DNA from: Actinomycetota bacterium
GTDB taxonomy: Bacteria > Actinomycetota > Actinomycetes > S36-B12
Length of the DNA: 10,596 nucleotides
Assembly (NCBI GenBank): GCA_947499275.1
Contig: CANMNM010000025.1
Coordinates: 1-10,596 of the forward strand
Direction: 5' to 3'
A program made the position numbers and the translations under genes. This document shows, piece after piece, positions 1 through 6,906 of the stretch. Every line of letters begins with the position of its first letter. The first letter of the stretch is position 1. Below the pieces are notes generated by a model that worked only from the letters and a program-made list of their open reading frames with translations, was not told where the DNA came from and did not search any database.

Positions 1-1351
1 TCCTGAAGATGTAACGGGCAACTTGGCGGAGAGCTGGGAAGCCGATGCTGCAGGAACCTCATACACATTCAAACTTCGCGAGGGCGTTGTGAGCTCGTGG
101 GGTAACCCATTGACGTCAGCTGACGTCAAGTGGTCCTTTGATCGCATGAGCGCGGGTAGCCCAATCGTTTCAGGAATTCTGATGCCGATCGCTAATATCA
201 ATCAGGAAAAGTCGATTGAAGTGATCGACGACCTCACGTTCAAGATGAACCTCACCGAGCCAAGTGCCGTTGCTATCGCAGTGCTCACGCACCCAACAAT
301 GTGCATTCTTGACGCCGTTAAGGCGCAAGCGGAAGCCACCGCGGAAGATCCATGGGCAGCTACGTGGCTTGGTACAAACACCGCCAGCTTCGGTCCATAC
401 CTCGTGGAGAGCATTGACCCAGGGCAGGAAATCCGTTACGCAGCCATGCCTGGCTACTTCGGTGATCCAGTCTTCTTCCAGAACGCAATTGTGCGGATGG
501 TTCCTGAAGGTGCAAACCGTACCCAGCTGCTACTTGCCAGCGAAGTTGATCTCATCACAGACACTCCGTTTGACAAATTGGCACAGATTGCGGAAAGCGA
601 CAATGCAAAGGTGCTTTTGACCGCCGACGTAAACCGTCACACACTGTCACTGAACACCAAGGATCCCCAGTTGGCTGATCCACGGGTTCGTAAGGCAATC
701 AGTTTGGCGATCAACCGTGATGCATTCCTAGACTCGATCTACGCGGGTTATGCGGATGTAGCACCAGATGGCCTGCCTTCAGCAATGAACTTCCCGGCAA
801 GTAACCGTCCGAACTCCTATGACCCAGAGCAGGCCAAGGCACTCTTGGCTGAGGCTGGTGCTGATGGAATGACACTCCAGATCACCACGAACAATGGCCG
901 TCCCGGTCCGTTCGCTGAAGATCTGGGACGTCTCTTGGTTGCTGACCTTCAAGCAGTTGGCATAAACGCGACCCTTAACCCGATCGCTTCTGAGGCTGAC
1001 TTCGAAAAGGCCGTGGGCGAGAAGTCGCTGCAGTCATGGCTGTACACAGAGCGTCCAGCAGTGGCCGACTCAGGGTACATCTTCAACCTCTACCTTGGTT
1101 CAAAGTCCTTCCTGAACAACACAGGATTTGCTAACGATGAATTTGATGCCTACGTCAAGACAATCGTGAGCACTGACGCAGGCCCTGAGCGTGACGCTGC
1201 AATTGCAGCAGCTCAGGACATGGTGCAGGACTTGGTTCCATCGGTTTACCTCACTGAGGCATCCGATATTGCATCCTCACTAAATGACATCCAGGGTTAC
1301 AACATGTACCCACATGGTGCAACAGTCATCGGTGAGCTGTCCCGAGGTTAA
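1..1351 (+). CDS. ABC transporter substrate-binding protein, family 5 (5' end cut off by the window)
   Basis: This is the extracellular ligand-binding component of a peptide/nickel/opine-type ABC importer (SBP_bac_5 family). The reading frame is open from base 2, so the start, signal peptide and expected lipobox lie upstream. 449 residues are visible, against roughly 500-550 for the family. Visible landmarks are the TYTFKLREG-like motif near visible residue 20, PLTSADVKWSFDR near residues 36-48, and the DPRVRKAISLAINRD segment in the second lobe; all three are typical of family 5. The gene ends in TAA and is followed directly by two permease and two ATPase genes, so it is the first visible gene of a complete importer operon. 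The ligand cannot be read from sequence: members bind peptides, sugars, opines, nickel complexes or other small molecules. The cupin and hydrolase genes at the end of the operon argue against a plain peptide role, but this is inference. Confidence 0.95.
   Translation, partial: PEDVTGNLAESWEADAAGTSYTFKLREGVVSSWGNPLTSADVKWSFDRMSAGSPIVSGILMPIANINQEKSIEVIDDLTFKMNLTEPSAVAIAVLTHPTMCILDAVKAQAEATAEDPWAATWLGTNTASFGPYLVESIDPGQEIRYAAMPGYFGDPVFFQNAIVRMVPEGANRTQLLLASEVDLITDTPFDKLAQIAESDNAKVLLTADVNRHTLSLNTKDPQLADPRVRKAISLAINRDAFLDSIYAGYADVAPDGLPSAMNFPASNRPNSYDPEQAKALLAEAGADGMTLQITTNNGRPGPFAEDLGRLLVADLQAVGINATLNPIASEADFEKAVGEKSLQSWLYTERPAVADSGYIFNLYLGSKSFLNNTGFANDEFDAYVKTIVSTDAGPERDAAIAAAQDMVQDLVPSVYLTEASDIASSLNDIQGYNMYPHGATVIGELSRG
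110..129. repeat. Perfect 20-base palindrome: two TGACGTCA boxes one helical turn apart
   Basis: Bases 110-129 read the same on both strands. The element consists of TGACGTCA (111-118), GC, TGACGTCA (121-128), with a flanking T and A that also pair. Each half is itself an 8-base palindrome, and the copies repeat every 10 bases. It lies within the binding-protein gene and encodes the conserved residues L-T-S-A-D-V, so coding constraint may explain part of it. No regulator is assigned. Confidence 0.5.
1344..1347 (+). promoter_or_regulatory. Shine-Dalgarno GAGG that sets the TTG start of permease 1
   Basis: GAGG lies 8 bases before TTG at 1356 and overlaps the last codons of the binding-protein gene. 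The frame has no ATG, GTG or TTG between this TTG and the first membrane segment. The only ATGs upstream, such as 1314, lie well inside the preceding gene. Confidence 0.55.
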
Positions 1352-1355
1352 TCAG

Positions 1356-2429
1356 TTGTCAATAACAACTACGTCAACTCCGCCCACCCGAAAGGGTGGG
1401 CGGAGTCGTCGTGTCAATCTCGCCGTCCTTGTTCTCAAGCGACTTGGTTTTTTTGCCGTCGCGATATTCTCCGTACTTTCAATTTCATTTCTGCTCATTG
1501 CATTAGCGCCCGGTGACCCTGCTCGGGTCATTGCCGGCAGTCTCGCAACGGCAGAGCAAATAGATGCAATCCGTGCTGACCTCGGACTCGATCAGCCAAT
1601 CCTCACTCGCTATTTTGACTACATAACAGGTATTTTTACCGGCGACCTGGGCACCTCATACTTTTCACGGCAACCCGTAATCACCGAAATCGCTGACCGG
1701 CTACCGTCCACATTGGAATTGGTTCTGCTCAGTGTCGGGGTGGCAATTGTTATCGGTGTCATCCTAGGGACGATCGGTGGTTACTTCCGGGGCCGCTGGC
1801 CCGAGTCAGGTTCACGCGGAATTGCGAGCGCGCTTCAGGCGATCCCCGATTTCTTCTTCGCATTGCTTCTCATTTTGATCTTCTTTTTCTATCTTGACTG
1901 GGCGCCCGCGCCGTCAGGTCAACTTGATATTTTGATTACACCCCCCGATCAAGTAACAGGTTTCGTTCCCATCGATTCACTCATCGCCGGCGATCTAGAG
2001 GCCTTTAATAATGCCCTTGCTCATTTAGTCCTCCCGGTCTTAACTTTGGGACTTGTTTATGCGGGATATTTTGCAAAAATCACCCGATCTGCGCTCGCTG
2101 AATCTATGCAATCCCAACAAGTGCAATTCGCCCGCGCCAGCGGCCTGTCCGAATGGCGAACATTGCGTTATGGGCTGGTGCAAATTCGGTCAAGTATTTT
2201 GACATATGCGGGAATTATTTTCGCGTCATTGTTTGGCGGCGCAGCAGTTGTTGAAACGATTTTCAGTTGGAACGGTATGGGGCAGTGGGCCCTTGATGGA
2301 ATTCTGCGACTTGATATTCCCGTGATCCAGGGCTTCGTCCTCGTAGCAGGAATAATCACCCTTTTGATTTACACACTCTTAGACATAGTTGTTGCTTGGC
2401 TTGACCCAAGGATCAGTTATGGCAACTAA
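1356..2429 (+). CDS. ABC transporter permease, DppB/OppB type
   Basis: This is one of two membrane-spanning subunits that form the translocation pore of the importer. With the TTG start at 1356 it has 357 residues, slightly longer than typical DppB-like proteins because of a basic Thr/Pro/Arg-rich cytoplasmic tail of about 20-30 residues. The first membrane segment covers about residues 31-50 and is followed by the family's PGDPA motif at 52-56. Further hydrophobic segments lie around 120-145 and 165-185, with several more toward the C-terminus. An EAA-type cytoplasmic loop, which docks on the ATPase, lies at about 245-270 and carries A-R-A-S-G where A-R-A-K-G is more common. The end reads W-L-D-P-R-I, also typical. 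The stop overlaps the next permease gene by 11 bases, implying translational coupling. A long hairpin lies within its first codons. The start codon is less certain than the identity. Confidence 0.9.
   Translation: MSITTTSTPPTRKGGRSRRVNLAVLVLKRLGFFAVAIFSVLSISFLLIALAPGDPARVIAGSLATAEQIDAIRADLGLDQPILTRYFDYITGIFTGDLGTSYFSRQPVITEIADRLPSTLELVLLSVGVAIVIGVILGTIGGYFRGRWPESGSRGIASALQAIPDFFFALLLILIFFFYLDWAPAPSGQLDILITPPDQVTGFVPIDSLIAGDLEAFNNALAHLVLPVLTLGLVYAGYFAKITRSALAESMQSQQVQFARASGLSEWRTLRYGLVQIRSSILTYAGIIFASLFGGAAVVETIFSWNGMGQWALDGILRLDIPVIQGFVLVAGIITLLIYTLLDIVVAWLDPRISYGN
1378..1405 (+). promoter_or_regulatory. 12-bp GC-rich hairpin with GAAA tetraloop at the binding-protein/permease junction
   Basis: CTCCGCCCACCC (1378-1389), loop GAAA (1390-1393) and GGGTGGGCGGAG (1394-1405) form a perfect stem closed by a stable GNRA-type loop. 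No T-run follows; the next bases are TCGTCGTG. If the permease starts at TTG 1356, the hairpin lies at +23 to +50 of that gene, within its codons 8-17. Its position just after the binding-protein gene suits a partial terminator or an mRNA 3'-end stabiliser that makes more binding protein than permease. That role is inferred. Confidence 0.7.
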
Positions 2430-3264
2430 TACCGAGAAGAAGCAGAGTAATTTCCGGGATTTTTTGCAGATGCACAAGTTCGCTGCCGCGGGTGCCTTCT
2501 TCATCATCGTTCTCATCCTGGCGAGTCTTTTTGCGCCGCTCCCTTACGATCCTGAGGCACCAAACCCCGGGGTGGGTATCTCGCCACCGAGTGCAGATCA
2601 TTGGTTTGGCACAGATATCACGGGTGGTGACGTTTTCTCGCGGACAATTGCGGCCGCCTGGATTGATTTGTCACTTGCACTCGCGGGAACATTTCTGTCC
2701 CTCATTATTGGTGTACCTCTGGGCCTTCTGACAAGTGTCAAGAAGCGCTGGAGTGACAACCTAGTTCGAGGAATGGATGCATTCCAAGCCTTTCCACTTC
2801 TGATCTTGGCCTTGGTGCTGGTAAGCCTTTCAGGAAACAAGTTGTACATGGTCGTCGTGGCAATCGCATTGATTAATATTCCACGTTATATGCGACTTAT
2901 TAGAAGTGAAGTGCTCACCCTACGTGAAGCGAGATTCATGGAGGCCACGACCGCTGTGGGTGTGCCTTTACCGCGTGCATTGCGCAAACATGTTCTCCCG
3001 AACGTGATGGGCATGATTACGGCTCAGACCACGCTCACCATGGCCAACGCAATTGTCGTGATTGCAACCCTCTCGTTCCTCGGTATTGGTGTTGCACCAC
3101 CCACACCAAGTTGGGGATCGATGATTCGAGCAGGTTCATCCAACATGATTAGCGGTGAGTGGTGGGTTGCATTTTTCCCCGGTCTCTTCGTCTTATTGTG
3201 CGTGTGGATTCTGAATCAGCTCTCTGATGCAATCTCGGACTTCAACACGAGGACAATCCGATGA
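2419..3264 (+). CDS. ABC transporter permease, DppC/OppC type
   Basis: This is the second pore subunit, 281 residues, a usual length for DppC-like proteins. The ATG at 2419 was chosen because AAGGA (2408-2412) stands 6 bases before it and residues MATNTEKK give a normal hydrophilic N-terminus; an in-frame TTG at 2389 lacks such support. A first membrane segment covers about residues 20-40. It is followed by H-W-F-G-T-D and G-G-D-V-F-S-R, the region that reads GTD..GRDVFSR in the family. The EAA loop lies at about 163-195 and ends in R-K-H-V-L-P-N, a strong DppC hallmark. Near the C-terminus is the conserved P-T-P-S-W-G-S-M-I segment. The gene overlaps the first permease by 11 bases and the first ATPase gene by 4 bases (ATGA). 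With its neighbours it forms a standard two-permease, two-ATPase importer. Confidence 0.93.
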   Translation: MATNTEKKQSNFRDFLQMHKFAAAGAFFIIVLILASLFAPLPYDPEAPNPGVGISPPSADHWFGTDITGGDVFSRTIAAAWIDLSLALAGTFLSLIIGVPLGLLTSVKKRWSDNLVRGMDAFQAFPLLILALVLVSLSGNKLYMVVVAIALINIPRYMRLIRSEVLTLREARFMEATTAVGVPLPRALRKHVLPNVMGMITAQTTLTMANAIVVIATLSFLGIGVAPPTPSWGSMIRAGSSNMISGEWWVAFFPGLFVLLCVWILNQLSDAISDFNTRTIR

Positions 3265-4256
3265 CCCAGACGGTAATGACGCAAACACTGTTGAGCGTTA
3301 AAGATTTATCGGTTGAGTTTGTGGGTCATAAGTCAACCGTTCATGCTGTAAATGGTGTCAATCTTCGAGTGAATGCCGGTGAGATTGTCGGTATTGTTGG
3401 CGAGTCGGGTTGTGGTAAATCAACAGCGGTGAAAGGCATCCTTGGGCTCCTGCAAGCTCCAGGAAAGGTAACCGGCGGCTCGGCGGAACTAGCTGGTCAT
3501 GGTGATCTGCTATCTATTAAGAACAAGAATCTGCGAAAGGTTCGCGGCGCATCGGTCGGTTATGTTGCCCAGAATCCATTCGGCTCCCTGAACCCCATTT
3601 ACTCTATTGAAGAACAGTTCCGAAACATTCTCAAGGCACATGGGCAACCTTCGGCTAAGAAAGTTGCGAGGGAACGAGCTCGCGCAATGCTTACCAGCGT
3701 TGGAATCGCGGGTCCTGATCGTGTTCTTGACGGTTACTCACATCAGCTCAGTGGCGGTATGGCCCAGCGAGTGGTTATCGCTATGGCGATGTTGCTCGAA
3801 CCCGAACTGATCATTGCCGATGAACCGACAACTGGTCTTGATGTCACAGTTCAACGTCAAATACTTGATCTCATCCGAGATCGAGTTGTTGATTCGACCC
3901 GAGGCATTCTGTTGGTGACACATGACCTGGGTGTCATTGCGCAGTACTGTCACAGGGTTGTTGTTATGTACGCTGGGAAAGTCGTCGAAGCTGGTTCCGT
4001 TGAAACCGTTTTTCTGAATCCAGCTCACCCGTACACCTCCGCACTCTTGGGCGCCATTCCACGTCCCGGGCATGAATTAACCCGATTGCTCGGTTCCGTT
4101 CCTGACCTTCGGGTAGTTCCAACCGATTGTTCATTCAGACCTCGATGCAAGCATGCATTCGAGGCTTGCTCTGTGAGCCCAGACCTCCGAGAGATTGCAC
4201 CAGATCACCTAGTCGCCTGTCATCTGTCTGAGAGGGTTGGTCATGGTGCTTCTTGA
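3261..4256 (+). CDS. ABC transporter ATP-binding protein, DppD/OppD type
   Basis: This is a cytoplasmic ATPase that powers the importer, 331 residues. Visible in order are Walker A G-E-S-G-C-G-K-S-T at 47-55, a Q-loop at Q104, signature L-S-G-G-M at 163-167, Walker B I-I-A-D-E-P ending at E188-P189, D-loop at about 193-194 and switch H221. The C-terminal extension of about 80 residues is the oligopeptide/dipeptide transporter domain and holds four cysteines spaced C-x5-C-x6-C-x16-C. Such cysteines are reported to bind an iron-sulfur cluster in some OppD/DppD proteins. GAGGA (3249-3253) lies 7 bases before the ATG. The N-terminus begins MTQTV-MTQTL, so Met6 is a possible second start and the first ten codons look like a small duplication. 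It overlaps permease 2 by 4 bases and the next ATPase gene by 14. Confidence 0.94.
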   Translation: MTQTVMTQTLLSVKDLSVEFVGHKSTVHAVNGVNLRVNAGEIVGIVGESGCGKSTAVKGILGLLQAPGKVTGGSAELAGHGDLLSIKNKNLRKVRGASVGYVAQNPFGSLNPIYSIEEQFRNILKAHGQPSAKKVARERARAMLTSVGIAGPDRVLDGYSHQLSGGMAQRVVIAMAMLLEPELIIADEPTTGLDVTVQRQILDLIRDRVVDSTRGILLVTHDLGVIAQYCHRVVVMYAGKVVEAGSVETVFLNPAHPYTSALLGAIPRPGHELTRLLGSVPDLRVVPTDCSFRPRCKHAFEACSVSPDLREIAPDHLVACHLSERVGHGAS

Positions 4257-5247
4257 GCTCGAGGGCGTGTCCAAACAATTCCACGCTCGAGGTGGAAAGG
4301 GAATCGTTCGTGCGGTCAGCAACGTCACTCTAAAAATTAATGCGGGTGAAACGGTTTCATTAATCGGGGAATCAGGGTCCGGAAAATCGACCCTTGGTCG
4401 TCTCGTTCTTCGGCTTCTGGAACCAGATGAAGGTGCAGTTCGATTTGATGGAGTTGATCTCACTCAACTCAGTGTTAAAGAAATGCGTGAAATGCGATCA
4501 AAGTTACAGGTCGTTTTCCAGGAGCCATTTGAGTCCCTCAATCCACGCATGTCAATCGGCGACATAGTTGGCGAGCCATTGATAATTCATGACCGCGGCC
4601 TCAACTCAGATGCTCGCAAACAGCGGGTGCGCGAGACGCTCGAGCGGGTGGGGCTATCACCCGATTCGTCCACGAGATTGCCTGGGCAACTTTCGGGTGG
4701 TCAGCAGCAGAGAGTTGGTATTGCTCGAGCGATCATCACCAACCCGAAACTCATTGTGCTTGATGAACCAACCTCGTCGCTGGACCTCTCAGTTCGCGCC
4801 CAAATTCTTAGTTTGCTCGCAGATCTACAGCGCGAACTTGGGCTCGCTTATCTGTTCATCTCACATGATATTTCCACGGTTGAATACGTGAGCCAACGAA
4901 TCGCTGTTATGTATCTTGGTGAAATACTCGAGACCGGACCAGTATCCGAAGTGATCAAGGATCCGCGCCACCCCTACACCCGTGCGTTGTTGTCCTCGAG
5001 GTTGTCGACCGACCCCAATGAGTCACTTCCGCGCCTTCGATTAATCGGTGACATCGGCAGTCCAACGGAAGTACGAGCGGTTGGGTGCGTTTTGGCGCCT
5101 CGATGCCCGATGGCTATTGATGCTTGTCGATCGCAGGCAATTCCTCTCAAAGAATTTGCACCGAATCATGAGGTTGCCTGTATACGAGCCGAAGAAACAT
5201 CCGACGCATTGCTATCTAATTCCATTAGTGGTGGCGGATCAAACTAG
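4243..5247 (+). CDS. ABC transporter ATP-binding protein, DppF/OppF type
   Basis: This is the second ATPase of the importer, 334 residues, expected to pair with the preceding ATPase on the cytoplasmic face. The ATG at 4243 is preceded by AGAGGG (4231-4236) at 6 bases; a TTG at 4237 in the same frame overlaps that site and is unlikely. Motifs are Walker A G-E-S-G-S-G-K-S-T at 42-50, Q-loop Q93, signature L-S-G-G-Q-Q-Q-R at 150-157, Walker B I-V-L-D-E-P ending at 175-176 and switch H208. After the nucleotide domain, a peptide-transporter C-terminal extension carries cysteines in the order C-x5-C-x6-C-x17-C, much like the first ATPase. The start overlaps the preceding gene by 14 bases. The stop is only 12 bases before the GTG of the cupin gene, which ties that gene to the transporter operon. 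Confidence 0.94.
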   Translation: MVLLELEGVSKQFHARGGKGIVRAVSNVTLKINAGETVSLIGESGSGKSTLGRLVLRLLEPDEGAVRFDGVDLTQLSVKEMREMRSKLQVVFQEPFESLNPRMSIGDIVGEPLIIHDRGLNSDARKQRVRETLERVGLSPDSSTRLPGQLSGGQQQRVGIARAIITNPKLIVLDEPTSSLDLSVRAQILSLLADLQRELGLAYLFISHDISTVEYVSQRIAVMYLGEILETGPVSEVIKDPRHPYTRALLSSRLSTDPNESLPRLRLIGDIGSPTEVRAVGCVLAPRCPMAIDACRSQAIPLKEFAPNHEVACIRAEETSDALLSNSISGGGSN

Positions 5248-5249
5248 TT

Positions 5250-5254
5250 GGGAG
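5250..5254 (+). promoter_or_regulatory. Shine-Dalgarno GGGAG that sets the GTG start of the cupin gene
   Basis: GGGAG stands 5 bases before GTG at 5260 and lies in the 12-base gap after the second ATPase gene. The earlier in-frame TTG at 5248 directly follows that stop and overlaps this site, so it has no ribosome-binding site of its own. Confidence 0.6.
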
Positions 5255-5259
5255 TTACG

Positions 5260-6084
5260 GTGTCGAATTTAACGATAACAACCGATGCGCCTTGGGTGAA
5301 TGGGCTTCAAGTCCTAGAAACCATGACTCCGGCTTTCCGCGAGAATCTAGGCCCCCCCGAGGGTGTTGAAGGGTTGATGAGCAAGTACAACATACGTCAG
5401 CTCTATCAGGATCCCGTAACAACTCGGCGTATTGATCATGTTCGTGCAGATCCAGGGTATGTGGATCTCACGTGCGCCTATCACGACAGTGTCGAAGAGT
5501 GCCTCGTTATAGGAGGCGCCGTAACACTTGATGGTGAAGGTCTCATGGAACTAGGTGATTACTTTTGGCGACCACCCGGTTTTGTGCACTGTGCGTGGTC
5601 TGAAAATGGTTTTGAAGCCATACTCATGATGGAAGGTATTTCGCCCACTGACGGAAGTGGACCGGTAAGCCGTGTTGTGCATCCGCACGAAATTGCGGGA
5701 AGTAATCCCATCACCACCATCGAAGAAGATGCACTGGGTCCACGCGGTTGGGTGCGACATCAAGCGAGTGGGTTGCTTCCTTGGGCGTCACTCCCAGAAG
5801 ACACGTGGTCCAATAATGATGCATTGCAAGCACGAACTTTGAGCTTCAATGTCAACACGGGTGCGGCAAGTCGAATCGTTCGTGCCCGGTCAAATACTGA
5901 ATTGCCTTCAAGTGTTTCAGAACGTGAGCGTTTCATCATCGTTCTCGAGGGTTCAATGCAGGTTAGTGGTGAGGAAAACGTTCCTGCTATTGGATTAATT
6001 CATGTGCCTGCAGGTCAAGAACTGAATACGATCCGCATAGAGACCGGCACGAGATTCATGCTCAAGACAGGGCCAACCCTGTGA
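5260..6084 (+). CDS. Bicupin protein, likely one metal-binding cupin domain plus one degenerate domain
   Basis: The protein has 274 residues, no signal peptide and no membrane segment. The first cupin domain covers about residues 50-130. It shows H75-x3-E79 with G86 downstream (cupin motif 1) and G99-x5-P-P-G-x2-H110 (cupin motif 2), so H75, E79 or E80, and H110 are likely metal ligands. The second domain, about 185-270, keeps the shape (E-R-F-I-I-V-L-E-G, then V-P-A-G) but lacks the histidines and is probably structural. Cupins of this general ChrR-like form include dioxygenases, isomerases, lyases and non-enzymatic binders, so the reaction cannot be named. The gene starts 12 bases after the second ATPase gene and overlaps the hydrolase gene by 4 bases (GTGA). 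It is therefore very likely co-translated with the importer and may act on the imported compound. The fold is fairly sure; the function is unknown. Confidence 0.8.
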   Translation: MSNLTITTDAPWVNGLQVLETMTPAFRENLGPPEGVEGLMSKYNIRQLYQDPVTTRRIDHVRADPGYVDLTCAYHDSVEECLVIGGAVTLDGEGLMELGDYFWRPPGFVHCAWSENGFEAILMMEGISPTDGSGPVSRVVHPHEIAGSNPITTIEEDALGPRGWVRHQASGLLPWASLPEDTWSNNDALQARTLSFNVNTGAASRIVRARSNTELPSSVSERERFIIVLEGSMQVSGEENVPAIGLIHVPAGQELNTIRIETGTRFMLKTGPTL

Positions 6085-6902
6085 GCGGTGTGGCTAAAAT
6101 CTGGCGCGAGTACCACGATGGTCCTTGGGGGCAAGTGCACATGCGTAGAGCCGCGCCCACAGGCAAAAAAGCTGGTGACACGACACTCGTATTACTGCAC
6201 GAGTCACCATTATCGTCACGCGTATGGGATGAGATGTTGCCGTTTTCTGGTGTACACCGCGAAGTAATCGCGACCGATACTCCCGGCTACGGATTATCGG
6301 ATCCTCCGGGTGAATCGGGACATGAAATCCCCGAATACGCCGCAGCAATTCTTGAAGCACTCACAAACGCCGGCGTGGGGAATATGGTTGTCGCTGGAGT
6401 TCATACGGGGGCCTCAATTGCGATTGAGATCGCCCAGCAATCTGATCGAGTCAAGGGCGTCGTGCTCAGTGGTGTCGCATTGATGACTCCTGAACAACGC
6501 GCCGACTATCTTGCCAATTGGACGCCTCCTATCGAACTCACTTCCGACGGTGCTCAATTCCAATGGGCACTGGAGCGCTATCACCGAATTTGGGGTGCCG
6601 ACACTCCCGCCTGGATGTTAAACACCGCCATCGGCGACGTTCTATCAATTTCGGATCGCTACCACTGGGGTTATCAAGCGGCTTTTCGATATGACCCTGA
6701 ACCAGCTTTGCGTGAGTTGAAGCAGCCGACGCTTCTTTTGGATGCTGAATTTGATCTTCTCGCTGACAATGACCCGCTGGTCCAAGCAATGGTCAGTGAT
6801 TGTCGGACTCAAATAATCCCAGGATTGCGTGGGCAGATTCATATGCGCGTTCCCGAGATAACTGCAGATGCGCTTGAGGAATTTACCCGTGCTATTGAAT
6901 AG
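6081..6902 (+). CDS. Alpha/beta-hydrolase-fold protein with His at the nucleophile position
   Basis: This is a 273-residue cytoplasmic protein with the alpha/beta-hydrolase core and a helical lid at about 145-200. The oxyanion-hole strand reads V-L-L-H-E-S-P at 37-43, and D-T-P-G-Y-G-L-S-D-P-P follows at 66-76. The nucleophile elbow is G106-V107-H108-T109-G110-A111, so the usual G-x-S-x-G serine is replaced by H108. An acid candidate lies in L-L-D-A-E-F-D-L-L-A-D, and the catalytic-His position is occupied in Q-I-H-M-R-V-P. From memory, a group of poorly studied homologues shares the H-T-G-A elbow and the L-L-H-x-S-P motif, so this may be a family trait and not decay. It starts with GTG inside the cupin stop, with no separate ribosome-binding site needed. 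It ends 4 bases before the stop of the convergent hotdog gene, with no terminator between. Hydrolase, lyase or binding roles are all possible. Confidence 0.85.
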   Translation: MSGVAKIWREYHDGPWGQVHMRRAAPTGKKAGDTTLVLLHESPLSSRVWDEMLPFSGVHREVIATDTPGYGLSDPPGESGHEIPEYAAAILEALTNAGVGNMVVAGVHTGASIAIEIAQQSDRVKGVVLSGVALMTPEQRADYLANWTPPIELTSDGAQFQWALERYHRIWGADTPAWMLNTAIGDVLSISDRYHWGYQAAFRYDPEPALRELKQPTLLLDAEFDLLADNDPLVQAMVSDCRTQIIPGLRGQIHMRVPEITADALEEFTRAIE

Positions 6903-6906
6903 TGAT

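Noticed and set aside
4140..4164. Imperfect hairpin (CCTCGATGCA paired with TGCA-T-TCGAGG)
   Set aside because: It encodes the conserved Cys region of the ATPase, has a bulge and is mid-gene; coding constraint is the simpler explanation.
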